From NCBI GenBank assembly GCA_023957755.1, contig JAMLGT010000012.1, positions 59,758 to 123,757 of the forward strand: DNA of 64,000 nt, written 5' to 3'. This DNA is from Chitinophagaceae bacterium. Lineage in GTDB: Bacteria > Bacteroidota > Bacteroidia > Chitinophagales > Chitinophagaceae. Position 1 is the stretch's first letter. Each line of letters starts with the position of its first letter. Positions 1-9,631 of the stretch are shown piece after piece. A model generated the notes under the pieces. The model saw only the letters and a program-made list of their open reading frames with translations. It made no database searches and was not told the DNA's origin. Position numbers and translations under genes: made by a program.

Positions 1-3000
1 CATACATTCCGGCGAGCAACTCTGCTGCTGTCTTAGTGTTTTTATCTCCGGTAATGGTTAATCGCCATTCCTCTTTGCTGCCAGGTTGTGTTTTTTCTCT
101 GTAGGTGTCAAACCGGATATTTAGTTTCTTGTTATCCCAGGGAACTGCCACATACACCTGTGTGCTATAGAAACGGTTATCTCTGACAAAAAAGTAATTC
201 TTTGCAAAACCGCCCCGATCCTTTTCATGGATAGTGAATGTAAACGGCTGCAGGCTATTGTTTACTCTTGTCATCGAGAAAGCGTGCTCCTTACTTTCTT
301 CACTTTTTTCTGTTATCGTTTCTTCAAAAAGATACACGTCAGATGCAGATCCGGCATAAATAGTTTTAATGTCTCCAGGTTGTGTAGTAAGCGATTTGTC
401 AGATACAAAAAACATGCTGTTATCAGGTAACTTCCTGCTTTCCGGATTGAAAATGCTGAAATACTTTACATCTTCCACTTCATTGCCATATCGATCTTTG
501 GAATGAGCTACCGCTACATACCATCCGGCTTTTAGGTCTTTACCAATAGAAAAGTCTCCGTTTCCATTCAAAGAATCTGACTTTTCGTACACGGTAGCCA
601 ACCTCGCCCATGTTTCGGGTTGGTCTTCCGAGCGGTACACATCATTCGGGAAGTATCTTACAAAATCTGCTTCAGACATAACAGTGGTATCCGGTGCTTC
701 CCATAATCTGTTTCTAAGTACTCTTTTCGGGGTTCTTAGTTCGTATATCTTTAAATCCACCTTTACCTTTTGCGGTTCGTTGCTTAGGTTTCGGGCATTG
801 ACTGATACTTTTTTGAAATCATTTACACGCATGGTGGCTTTATCGCTCAGCGACAATGAGAGATTGAGCGACTTATAACCTACAGTTATTACGCTTTCGG
901 CGCTTCTGGTTTCGCCATTAATATCTGTTACATCAGCTGTAACACGATAGTCAAAGACAGGATCATTGTCTGCATTTATTGACAAATCAGGTATGGCCTT
1001 AAATGTAATGAAGAACTTCCCATTTTGGTCTGTGGTAGTCTCTCCGTTTTCGATTTCCATAGGATCCGTTGAGGGGATACCTATCCTCCAGAAACGCCAG
1101 GGATACGGGAATCTTGCTATTCGTGTAACCCTGTAGGTCACCTTGGCTCCGCTGATTTGATTTCCTGCGTATGCAATTGCTTCTCCTGAAATTGAAACCG
1201 AATCATTGAGTCTGAAAGATTCCTTTGGCTGTTTGATTTCTGCAAAAAACTTCGGCCGCTTATACTCCTCAACTGATATGTAGTGTGAGTAAGTGCCATA
1301 GCCATCCACTTCGATTCTGAAAGTACCATTTAGCTTACCTTGGGGAAGGGTAAATTTCGTACTGAGCGAACCATATTCATTCAGTTCACCTTTGACTGAC
1401 TCTGACTTTTGACCATTTGCATCGTAGAGGGTTATGGACAATGGCTTTTTGTATTGTAAAAGCTTTGGATTACCTGTTTCTCTATCGCGTGTGACTCCGA
1501 TTATCTTCAGATACACTGTTTGGCCGGGACGGTATATACTTCTGTCTGTGAAATAGAAAATACGCGCATACTTTTTCTCATACTTCTCCAGAGAGATTGA
1601 AGTGTCGTACTTTTCCTTATTTGCAGAAGTAGGGTAATAATATTCATTGTGGTCGAGGAACAACCGGTCTTTATTATGAGTTATTTCAAAGCGTACAGGT
1701 ACTGAACGGTTGTAGGTGATTTTGGCCATACCTCTGCTATCAGTTGTTACAGTGGTTACCAGATTTTGTTGATAGGTACGTGTTTCATAGTTGTATAATC
1801 TACTCCATACTTTGATGGTAGCACCCACTAAAGGCGCTCCGGAGGTGCGATTAAGTGCCAGTATGTCGTTTGCATTTTTTATAAAACTTATGTTAGATAC
1901 ATGAAAGGGCGTTACAGAAATCGTGTTTTTTTCATTCTTGAAGTCTTTGTCAGGAGATGCAAGCAGCAGATATTCTCCTATAGGGAGCCCTTCTATTCTG
2001 ATTTCAGCACTATGCAGGAGGTAGTCAGCCATTGCAGGGAGTTCTTGAAACCATTGTTTCCTGTACTTCAGGGATTTGTAAATTTTTATTTTCTCACTCT
2101 GGTTATTTGCTTTTGCCAGTTGTTGCTTCAGCTTCCCGGTAGATGGTATCACGCGGAGATATATGCCTGGAATATTTTTATATTCCACTAATGCTCTGAA
2201 ATCTTTGCCGGGTATGTTTACATTCTCAGCAGTCAGGCTCAGAGACTGGTGTGTTATCGACATTATCGCATTAGCTGCCTGGCTGCCTCCTTTACTTTTA
2301 GGGTAATCAGAAGTTACTGTTTTCATAATGGCCAGGGCTTCTTTCATGAGATGACCTTTCTTCGTGCGGTCTGTCTCGGTTTCTGCCCTGGTCATCAAAA
2401 TTTCGCCCCACAGATAGCCTGCTATAGCAGCAGACGTGTCCTTGTAGGAAAAATAAATATTTTTCAAGGCTTCTATATATAGATCATCCTTATTCGGAAT
2501 TCGTGCGTTGTTGTGGACGTACTCTAACCTGGCAATATCCACATCTATAAGTGCATCTGCCTGCTCTCTGTGTAACGCAATGAGTTCCTTAAATATGTTG
2601 AGTGCTATGAGCGCGGCCGAAGAGGTATCACTTGTTTTGAATACTGTATGAATAAATTCTTTAGCGGGGGAAAATGCCTGAGAACTGGTGATTTCAAATG
2701 CTTCTGCCGGTTTGGTGATAATGATTTCCGGATTCTTAAAAAACGAAAGTGCACGGTGTGCCAGCAAATCAAAAAGAGTGGGGCGCAGGTTACGACTATT
2801 GCCCTTATCCAGGATGGCATCAAAATCTTGTATTGATGTAGTCTTAAGTGAATTATCCTTAAGGCTTTCAAGATATAAATTAGATATTTCACGGAAAAAA
2901 TCTTCCTTGCTCCATGTATCAATATCTTCTTTCTTAAATTCTTTTGTTTGTGTGGCGGAATATAACCGATAACGATTTCTGGAAAAATAATCTTCATAGA

Positions 3001-3349
3001 ACTGAGCGGTGATATTCTGCATTACTGATCGGGCAGGCTGGGGTGCAGTAGCTATTTCCTCCTTCATGGAGCTGATTACCTTCTTGGCGGCATCTTCTTC
3101 AATATATGTGAGTTGTGTACTCTTGTAAAGAAGGCATTTAATCACCTGCCCCTCATTCTTAGAGGCTTTGGCCAGTTTGTATATTTTATCAATAGTGGAA
3201 AGTGCTGTTTTGGGTAGTCCTTCTGAAATTGCTTTTTCCACTTCTTTCCATTCCTGATGGTATGTAGGATCCTGCGCTTTTGATTCCATGCTAAAAGTGA
3301 GTGTGGTTATAATGAGAAAACAAAAAAGTATTGATCTTCTGCTCGCCAT
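1..3349 (-). CDS. Alpha-2-macroglobulin family protein with MG2 domain (partial, 3' end outside window)
   Basis: The reading frame opens at an ATG ending at 3347 and stays open for 1116 codons to the window edge, so the C-terminal part is missing. Residues 1-25 form a signal peptide (hydrophobic stretch, then SKA before QD), with no lipobox Cys. An alpha-helical N-terminal region of about 450 residues follows. Near residue 597 it reads FTDRSIYRPGQ, the hallmark of the MG2 macroglobulin domain, followed by further beta-rich MG modules. The last visible residues (TGDKNTKTAAELLAGMY) resemble the part that precedes the A2M core in long Bacteroidetes homologues. The thioester region is not visible. 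Family members are large periplasmic or envelope proteins thought to trap proteases. It is divergent from the flippase gene across 211 bp. Confidence 0.88.
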   Translation of the reverse strand, partial: MASRRSILFCFLIITTLTFSMESKAQDPTYHQEWKEVEKAISEGLPKTALSTIDKIYKLAKASKNEGQVIKCLLYKSTQLTYIEEDAAKKVISSMKEEIATAPQPARSVMQNITAQFYEDYFSRNRYRLYSATQTKEFKKEDIDTWSKEDFFREISNLYLESLKDNSLKTTSIQDFDAILDKGNSRNLRPTLFDLLAHRALSFFKNPEIIITKPAEAFEITSSQAFSPAKEFIHTVFKTSDTSSAALIALNIFKELIALHREQADALIDVDIARLEYVHNNARIPNKDDLYIEALKNIYFSYKDTSAAIAGYLWGEILMTRAETETDRTKKGHLMKEALAIMKTVTSDYPKSKGGSQAANAIMSITHQSLSLTAENVNIPGKDFRALVEYKNIPGIYLRVIPSTGKLKQQLAKANNQSEKIKIYKSLKYRKQWFQELPAMADYLLHSAEIRIEGLPIGEYLLLASPDKDFKNEKNTISVTPFHVSNISFIKNANDILALNRTSGAPLVGATIKVWSRLYNYETRTYQQNLVTTVTTDSRGMAKITYNRSVPVRFEITHNKDRLFLDHNEYYYPTSANKEKYDTSISLEKYEKKYARIFYFTDRSIYRPGQTVYLKIIGVTRDRETGNPKLLQYKKPLSITLYDANGQKSESVKGELNEYGSLSTKFTLPQGKLNGTFRIEVDGYGTYSHYISVEEYKRPKFFAEIKQPKESFRLNDSVSISGEAIAYAGNQISGAKVTYRVTRIARFPYPWRFWRIGIPSTDPMEIENGETTTDQNGKFFITFKAIPDLSINADNDPVFDYRVTADVTDINGETRSAESVITVGYKSLNLSLSLSDKATMRVNDFKKVSVNARNLSNEPQKVKVDLKIYELRTPKRVLRNRLWEAPDTTVMSEADFVRYFPNDVYRSEDQPETWARLATVYEKSDSLNGNGDFSIGKDLKAGWYVAVAHSKDRYGNEVEDVKYFSIFNPESRKLPDNSMFFVSDKSLTTQPGDIKTIYAGSASDVYLFEETITEKSEESKEHAFSMTRVNNSLQPFTFTIHEKDRGGFAKNYFFVRDNRFYSTQVYVAVPWDNKKLNIRFDTYREKTQPGSKEEWRLTITGDKNTKTAAELLAGMY

Positions 3350-3560
3350 GATTAATTGTTTGGTTACAAATGACCGAAAAAAAATCCCTTGGGTTGTATG
3401 TAAATATATAATGAAATCAAAATGTTTGCGAATTGCCGCCGGGTCTCATATAATAGTTGAGATGAAGAGAAATTGAGGATTCCATATATTAAAATTGATT
3501 TTGTAGATTTTTTACGACAGTTTTGTGTGGCGCCGGAGAATCAAACCAATTAGCAAAGGT

Positions 3561-5063
3561 ATGTCGCAAATCAGGAGGCAAAGTATTTTATCTACAGTTC
3601 TGGTGTATGCCGGATTCGCAGCGGGGTTTGTCAATACTTATCTTTTTACACGTCAGGGGTCTCCCTTTTCTCCTTCTCAGTATGCCATGACCAGCATTTT
3701 TCTTGCGGTAGGCAATCTGATGTATGCTTTTTCGAGCCTTGGGATGGTAAGTGTGGTTTATAAATTCTATCCTTATTATAAAGATAATCTTCCTCAGAAG
3801 AAAATTGACCTGATGGGATGGTCCATCCTGTTTAGCCTTATGGGATTTTTGCTTATGATGGCAGGTGCATTTATTTTCAAAGATTTGATTGTGCAGAAAT
3901 TCGCAGGTAATTCTCCTCTCTTTCTACAGTACTTTCGCTGGATATTTCCTTTTGCTTTTGGAATTTTGTTTTTCTCTTTGTTCGAAGCATTTGGATGGAA
4001 TATACGCCAGTCGGTCTTTACCACTTTTTTGAGGGAGCTGTTTTTTAAAGGATTAATCACTATACTTATTCTGCTACTAAGTGTCCGGGTTATATCTGAC
4101 TTTGATTCATTCATAAAATGGTATTCACTGACTTTTGGATTTACAGCATTGATTTTAATGCTATATCTAATCTATAAGAATGCATTTTCGATTACTCTGA
4201 AACTGAGCCAGGTCACCCGGAAATTTTACAAGAAGATCAGAGCTATGGCTTTGTTATCCTACCTGAGCAGCATAGTGTATATGGTGGCCAATTTTATCGA
4301 TATGCTGATCATTATGTCCCTTTTAGGAACTACCGAAGCTGGTATTTATTCACTGGGGCTGGTAATTGGCAGCCTGGTGCAGGCACCTCAACGTGGAGCT
4401 ATTGCGGCTGCTATCCCTGTGGTCTCACAGGCGTGGAAGGATAAGGAGTATGAAAAGATCCAGAGAATTTATCATCGTTCCGGGCTTAATCTGCTGATAG
4501 GAGGGCTGGCTATATTCTTTCTGGTTTGGATGAGTTATACCGATATAGTGAACACTTTTCATTTGCAGCCGGCATATCTAACCTCGCTTTGGGTCTTCTT
4601 TTTTATTGGGTTGGCACGGGTTGTGGATATGGGCACAGGTATCAATTCTCAGATTATTAGCACCTCGGCTCACTGGCGGTTTGAGGTTGTGGCTGGGATA
4701 ATAGTACTGCTCATAATTATTCCTGTAGATTATATGCTGATTAAACGCATAGGGATTGTAGGTGCGGGAATAGCCACTTTGTTCAGCGCTCTTTTGTTTA
4801 ATCTTTTGCGTATTATTTTTCTTTACAGGAAATTCAGAATGTATCCTTTTTCATGGAAAATGGCACTTTCTATTATTGTGGCCGTAGGATGCTATGGGAT
4901 AAGCTATTATTTATTCAGGTCTTACACTGGCTTCGTGGCCATTGCCTCCAGAAGTCTTGTATTTATTATTTTGTTTGCTGGTGCTACAATGTTTTTTCAA
5001 ATATCACCTGATATTGCTCCCGTACTTCAGACACTAAGGAAAAGAGTTACGGGAAGAAAATAA
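3561..5063 (+). CDS. Polysaccharide (O-antigen type) flippase, Wzx-like membrane protein
   Basis: A 500-residue, very hydrophobic protein with about 12-14 membrane helices along its whole length and the N-terminal pattern of the polysaccharide biosynthesis/MATE-like flippase family (MSQIRRQSILSTVLVYAGFA). Such proteins move undecaprenyl-linked sugar units across the inner membrane. I prefer the ATG at 3561, preceded by AAAGG, because homologues begin with MxQIRRQS; an in-frame ATG at 3525 would add 12 charged residues. No glycosyltransferase cluster is adjacent. A priming sugar transferase lies far away at 43867 on the other strand, so a shared pathway is possible but not shown. A strong hairpin terminator follows immediately. 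Confidence 0.85.
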   Translation: MSQIRRQSILSTVLVYAGFAAGFVNTYLFTRQGSPFSPSQYAMTSIFLAVGNLMYAFSSLGMVSVVYKFYPYYKDNLPQKKIDLMGWSILFSLMGFLLMMAGAFIFKDLIVQKFAGNSPLFLQYFRWIFPFAFGILFFSLFEAFGWNIRQSVFTTFLRELFFKGLITILILLLSVRVISDFDSFIKWYSLTFGFTALILMLYLIYKNAFSITLKLSQVTRKFYKKIRAMALLSYLSSIVYMVANFIDMLIIMSLLGTTEAGIYSLGLVIGSLVQAPQRGAIAAAIPVVSQAWKDKEYEKIQRIYHRSGLNLLIGGLAIFFLVWMSYTDIVNTFHLQPAYLTSLWVFFFIGLARVVDMGTGINSQIISTSAHWRFEVVAGIIVLLIIIPVDYMLIKRIGIVGAGIATLFSALLFNLLRIIFLYRKFRMYPFSWKMALSIIVAVGCYGISYYLFRSYTGFVAIASRSLVFIILFAGATMFFQISPDIAPVLQTLRKRVTGRK

Positions 5064-5096
5064 AAAAACCTACAGTTTTTTTTACTGTAGGTTTTT
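5064..5096. terminator. Bidirectional intrinsic terminator between convergent genes
   Basis: A perfect 13-bp stem (5064-5076 with 5084-5096, core CCTACAGT / ACTGTAGG) has a 7-T loop. The stem ends in A5 on the left and T5 on the right, so each strand reads a hairpin followed by a U run. It sits between the stop of the flippase and the stop of the convergent amidohydrolase gene and can serve both. Confidence 0.9.
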
Positions 5097-5117
5097 AAGC
5101 TTATTTGTTGCCGTCAA

Positions 5118-6461
5118 TTAATACTTAGCAGGTTCTTTCAGCTTAATGTTAAATTTGTGTTGATACCGCTCAGAAAGCTGGCTCTGCTTATTTTCCAGAT
5201 TTATTTTCCTGCCCTGGATAAATGCGAGTTCAACTATGCTTTCCTCCATATTGAGGATATCGCCTTCACTCACCACGATGTTTGCATCCTTGCCTGCTTC
5301 GATGGTTCCTGTTCTGTCATCTATCCTGAAAATCTTTGCCGGATTAAGTGTCAGCGCACTGATAGCCTCCTCCTTGGTAAGGCCATAAGCAGCAGCAGTA
5401 CCTGCATTATACATCAGGTTGCGTCCTCGTGTGGTGCCGTCCACATCTCCTATGGCAAAGAGTACTCCTGCTTTCTGCAGCATGGCTGGCGTCTTGAACG
5501 GTTGATCCACATCGTCGTCTGTTGTTTCAGGCAGGGCATGCATTTGGTTAAGAATTACCGGAATCCCATTTTCTTTAAGCAATGATCCGATTTGCCAACT
5601 GTCTGCTCCGCCTACAATTACTACGTTGAATCCAAATTCCTTCTTGAAATCGATTGCCAGCAACATTTCTTTTACATTGTCGCAATGCACAAACAGGCTC
5701 TGAGATTTATCAAACAATCCTTTGGTGGCTTCAAATTTGAGATTGGTTTGCGTATTTGAGTGTTTCTCCAGATAAGCTTTTGCCTGGCGGAAGAAGTCTT
5801 TGGCTTCTTCTACTCTTTTCAGACCGTTTGCAGCAGCATTACCCTGTGATGCCTGAGCCTGTGCAAAGAAAAACCTACCTCCACCACGCTGAGACAACGA
5901 AGGCATATTCAGGTGCATTTGTCCGTCCATCTTGTAAGCTGCATCTTCCCAGTTCCATGCATCCAGTTGCACTACAGTAGAGGTACCCGGAATCAGCATT
6001 CTGCCGCCGCCATCGTTTTGAGGAATTACGTTCGCGAGCAAAATGCCATTTGTGCGTAGCACGTTGATGACATGGTTGTCGGTATTATACGCTACAATAG
6101 AGCGGATGCTGGGGTTGATGTCTCCCAACTCGCTGAAGTCGTTTGTGCCCGGTACAGCCCCCCCTACATCTTTCAGCCCGATAATTGAAATTGGGCTGAT
6201 AAGGCCGGGATACACTTGTTTGCCTTTGACGTCATAAACTTTGGCATTAGAAGGAGCCTGTATGTCGCTTCCCACCTTTTCTATTTTGGAGCCATTAATG
6301 ATGATGGTTCCATTTTCAATGACAGTGCCGTTTCCTACATGGATAGTAGCGTTGGTAAGTGCTATCACTCCCTTGTTTTCAGGGGCGGGGTAGATGTCCG
6401 GCTGTGCCATAATCACACTTCCCGAAAATAGCATAATGAGGAATAAAAAAATATGTTTCAT
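5118..6461 (-). CDS. Secreted amidohydrolase-like protein, metal site degenerate
   Basis: This 447-residue protein has a signal peptide (residues 1-19, cleavage before QPDIYP). The amidohydrolase-type N-terminal beta-sandwich strands are present (VIALTNATIHVGNG, then KVYDVKGKQVYPGL). The C-terminal LTLNPAKIFRIDDRTGTIEAGKDA block is typical of imidazolonepropionase-like amidohydrolases. Where active members have PGxIDxHxH, this one reads YPGLISPISI (84-93), so the first metal-binding His pair is absent. I also see no clear catalytic Asp loop. It follows the 1024-residue amidohydrolase by 21 bp in the same direction and is probably its operon partner. A non-catalytic or structural role is an inference. 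Confidence 0.82.
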   Translation of the reverse strand: MKHIFLFLIMLFSGSVIMAQPDIYPAPENKGVIALTNATIHVGNGTVIENGTIIINGSKIEKVGSDIQAPSNAKVYDVKGKQVYPGLISPISIIGLKDVGGAVPGTNDFSELGDINPSIRSIVAYNTDNHVINVLRTNGILLANVIPQNDGGGRMLIPGTSTVVQLDAWNWEDAAYKMDGQMHLNMPSLSQRGGGRFFFAQAQASQGNAAANGLKRVEEAKDFFRQAKAYLEKHSNTQTNLKFEATKGLFDKSQSLFVHCDNVKEMLLAIDFKKEFGFNVVIVGGADSWQIGSLLKENGIPVILNQMHALPETTDDDVDQPFKTPAMLQKAGVLFAIGDVDGTTRGRNLMYNAGTAAAYGLTKEEAISALTLNPAKIFRIDDRTGTIEAGKDANIVVSEGDILNMEESIVELAFIQGRKINLENKQSQLSERYQHKFNIKLKEPAKY

Positions 6462-6482
6462 CTTCTGTGTTTTTGTGTTTGA

Positions 6483-9400
6483 TTATGGTTGCATGTATTG
6501 GTCAATATAGTCGTCGCCAACGCCGAGGTAACTAAAGGGTGGAGTAAACCCGCCCGCCTGCATACCGGGAGCACCTGAACCTCTGCCTGCAGAATTTGCC
6601 TTCTGAATCAGTCTGTTTTTCTCAGCCTTCATCTGCTCCCTCAGTTGCAGATCACGTTCGCGATCGAAATAGATTATTCCGTCAACCATTGTTTTCTGTG
6701 CAACAGCATAGATGGTCAATGGATTATGGTTCCATAATACCAGGTCCGCATCTTTTCCCACCTTAATGCTTCCTACTTTATCCTGTACGTGGAGCATTGT
6801 AGCCGGGTTGATAGTAACCATCTTCAGTGCTTCTTCCTCACTAAGGCCGTATTTAATGCTCTTGGCAGCTTCCTGATTGAGCCTGCGTGCCATTTCTGCA
6901 TCATCCGAATTAATAGCTGTATTAAGTCCCATGCTTGTCATAATTGCCGCATTCTGTGGGATGGCATCTACTACTTCCATTTTATAATTCCACCAGTCGC
7001 TGAAAGTGGAGGCATTGGCTCCATGTTTCTTAAGTTTATCTGCCACCTTGTATCCTTCCAGAATATGTGTGAATGTATTATATCGGAAACCAAACTTTTC
7101 AGCCACTCTCATAGCGGCGATGATTTCACTCTGCACGTAGGAGTGTGATGTGATAAATCTTTTGGAGTTTAGTATTTCAACGAGTGCATCCAACTCCAGG
7201 TCTCTCCTTACAGGGAGCATAGTGCTGCCTTTAGGACGGCTGTTCCAGGCTTTCCACTGGTTTTCATAATCTCTGGCTCTGGTAAATGCATCCATGAGCA
7301 CCTCTTCTACGCCCATCCTGGTATTAGGGAAGCGATTGTTGTTTTGTGAGGTAGTTCGCTTCACATTTTCACCTAAAGCAAATTTGATGAATGGATCTGC
7401 TCCGGCGAATTTCAGGTCTGTATCATTGACACCCCAGCGAAGTTTGATGAGTTGCGACTGTCCCCCAATGGCATTGGCACTACCGTGCAAAATCTGAGAA
7501 GTAGTGACGCCACCGCTCAGTTGGCGGTAAATGTTTATGTCCTCGGGATTCAGATTGTCTCCAATCCTGACTTCGGAGGTTACCGACTGCCCTCCTTCAT
7601 TAATCGATTGCACTGCGATGTGTGAGTGTTCATCTATTATTCCCGGAGTGAGGTGCATTCCTGTAGCGTCAATTACCGTAGCTCCAGCGCTGTTCAGATT
7701 TTTGCCTATGGCTGCGATCTTGCCATTCTTTACCAGCACATCCGTATTCTTCAGCACACCGGCTTTTTCTGAAGTCCATACAGTAGCATTCTTAAACAGC
7801 ACATCCTTTTGCTCAGGTTTGGTGGTCCATCCATAAGCTCCAAATGGGTAATTTACTTCTGAAGTAATTTGTTCTTTCCTGGTTCTGGACGGGGCACTCT
7901 TAACAGGTGATTCCTGAGTAAGCGTAGCTACCCATAACAGGTGGTTTCCTGAAGTATCTACACCAGCACCTTCCCAAACTTTTCCTGTGCTTTTTCCACT
8001 CAGGATGATATTGGGTGCCGGTGTCGCATTTGCGTTTCTTCCCGGCCCTGCTTTTTGCTTTACAGGGCTGAATGAAATCTGAACCAGGCTGCCGTTATTG
8101 GTAAATTTTGCAGCCAGGGTATCCGTTCCAATTACATCTGCAGCAGAAGCTGATTTCACGTGTAGATTGTAATTTGTTTTCTTTCCATTGTTGTCAGTGA
8201 GCACGAGTTGGAAGGTACCTGCAGTAATCTTCCATGATTCGGGATGCAAATCGTAGTTGGTGCCCTGAATCCAGTTTTGAAGGATTGTTGTTCCTTCATC
8301 AAAGATGGGCTTGTTGGTGATAATGAAATTTGCCAGTTTGCCCGTCTCCAGGCTTCCTACCATGTCGTAGATTCCGATAGTCTGAGCAGGTGTGCTGGTA
8401 AGGGCTGCAAGTGCTGTTTTCTCTGTAAGCCCTGCATCAATTGCCTTTTTCAGATTTGCAAAAAACGTTTTTCCATCTCTCAGCCCATCGGCAGTGATGC
8501 AGAAAGGAATATTTTCCTTTTCAAAAGCTGCCATGTTTCCTGGTGCCATTTCCCAATTTTTGAGTGTGGCCAGAGTCACATTTCTTGCATCAATCGGATC
8601 ACTGACACTTGGTGAAGCGGGAAATGTAAGAGGCAATATAAATGTGGATCTGATGCCGGCAATTTCTTTTATTCGCTGATACTCATTGCCACCGCCTTTT
8701 ATAATATATTTTTTCCCGAACTCATCTGCAATCCGGGAGGCTCTCAGGTCGTTCCAATTATCATTAGCTTCGAATATCTGGGGTAATCCCTGAAGATCGT
8801 TCCATGCCTGAAGGCTGAGATTGGTTCCTTCTCCGGGTTTATCTGCCGGAAGACTTTTGTACCAGTCTGCATCAAGATAAGTCTGGCGTAGCAGCGCTAT
8901 CATACCCATTAGAGATGAAGGATATGATTGAGTAGAGGTGCCCTTGCTAAATGAGTAATGAGCGGAAGCTATTGGCTTTAACATTACGAAGTTTGCCGGG
9001 CCATGAGCCAGTGTTACCACTGTGCCGCTACCTCGCGCAATACCATCTCTCTGATGAGTAAGCACGGTGCCAAATCCTGAACTTCTCCAGACTTCAGCAT
9101 CTTTGTCAACTACGGTAAAGAGCGCAGAAGCATTTACCTCGGGCTTAATAGCCTGATTCCACGAGTAGGCGCCCATGTTAGCAGTGGTCAGTTGCGACTG
9201 CTGGAAAGGATTGAACCCTCCGGAAGTGGCACGCTGGGGAGTAGGCACTCCATAATTACTATACAAGTCGATAAATGAAGGATAAAGGAATTTTCCTGCA
9301 CAATCCATTACGACTGCATTGTTTGGAATGGGGATGTTATTACCCACGCCGATAATTTTATTCTTCTGAATCAATAATGTTCCGTTATTGATTGTATTTT

Positions 9401-9557
9401 CGGCATCCTTAACGATAGTGGCATTTGTGAAGGCGAAGATTGTTTCGCGTTCATCAGCTACTCCGTTAACTGTGGATGTAGCCTGGCTATATACAAAGGA
9501 AACCGGAAATGAGAAAAATAAAATAAGGGATAAAAAGAGTTTTGATTTTCTTCTCAT
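6483..9557 (-). CDS. Secreted tandem amidohydrolase (two amidohydrolase modules)
   Basis: This 1024-residue protein has a signal peptide (residues 1-24, ending SFVYSQ). Two amidohydrolase modules are visible. The first, roughly residues 40-440, reads YPSFIDLYSNYG (92-103) where HxH is expected, so it lacks the metal ligands. A linker beta domain follows. The second, roughly 585-970, has PGIIDEHSHIA with HSH at 644-646, later His residues in SHSY (about 804) and FTHILEG (about 831), and an SDD loop (about 884). This module therefore looks catalytic. Such proteins are annotated as imidazolonepropionase-like or dipeptidase-like hydrolases; the substrate is not evident. It leads a two-gene minus-strand operon and is divergent from deoC. 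Confidence 0.87.
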   Translation of the reverse strand: MRRKSKLFLSLILFFSFPVSFVYSQATSTVNGVADERETIFAFTNATIVKDAENTINNGTLLIQKNKIIGVGNNIPIPNNAVVMDCAGKFLYPSFIDLYSNYGVPTPQRATSGGFNPFQQSQLTTANMGAYSWNQAIKPEVNASALFTVVDKDAEVWRSSGFGTVLTHQRDGIARGSGTVVTLAHGPANFVMLKPIASAHYSFSKGTSTQSYPSSLMGMIALLRQTYLDADWYKSLPADKPGEGTNLSLQAWNDLQGLPQIFEANDNWNDLRASRIADEFGKKYIIKGGGNEYQRIKEIAGIRSTFILPLTFPASPSVSDPIDARNVTLATLKNWEMAPGNMAAFEKENIPFCITADGLRDGKTFFANLKKAIDAGLTEKTALAALTSTPAQTIGIYDMVGSLETGKLANFIITNKPIFDEGTTILQNWIQGTNYDLHPESWKITAGTFQLVLTDNNGKKTNYNLHVKSASAADVIGTDTLAAKFTNNGSLVQISFSPVKQKAGPGRNANATPAPNIILSGKSTGKVWEGAGVDTSGNHLLWVATLTQESPVKSAPSRTRKEQITSEVNYPFGAYGWTTKPEQKDVLFKNATVWTSEKAGVLKNTDVLVKNGKIAAIGKNLNSAGATVIDATGMHLTPGIIDEHSHIAVQSINEGGQSVTSEVRIGDNLNPEDINIYRQLSGGVTTSQILHGSANAIGGQSQLIKLRWGVNDTDLKFAGADPFIKFALGENVKRTTSQNNNRFPNTRMGVEEVLMDAFTRARDYENQWKAWNSRPKGSTMLPVRRDLELDALVEILNSKRFITSHSYVQSEIIAAMRVAEKFGFRYNTFTHILEGYKVADKLKKHGANASTFSDWWNYKMEVVDAIPQNAAIMTSMGLNTAINSDDAEMARRLNQEAAKSIKYGLSEEEALKMVTINPATMLHVQDKVGSIKVGKDADLVLWNHNPLTIYAVAQKTMVDGIIYFDRERDLQLREQMKAEKNRLIQKANSAGRGSGAPGMQAGGFTPPFSYLGVGDDYIDQYMQP

Positions 9558-9569
9558 GACGTTAAATTA

Positions 9570-9599
9570 TTTGGGCATTGAAGATAAAGATTACTTTAG
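9570..9599 (+). promoter_or_regulatory. Candidate Bacteroidetes promoter for deoC
   Basis: TTTG at 9570-9573 is followed after 18 bp by TACTTTAG at 9592-9599, one mismatch from the TAnnTTTG -7 element. The deoC ATG is 32 bp downstream. Confidence 0.5.
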
Positions 9600-9631
9600 C
9601 ATTAACTTAGATTTTTTATAAACGGTCGTAT

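Noticed and set aside
2605..2997. A 130-codon minus-strand frame inside the macroglobulin gene
   Set aside because: It is in a different frame from the long open macroglobulin frame, which has the better family match; a shadow frame.
3288..3476. A 62-codon plus-strand frame in the divergent region near the macroglobulin gene
   Set aside because: It runs antisense through the macroglobulin signal peptide and the promoter region; likely chance.
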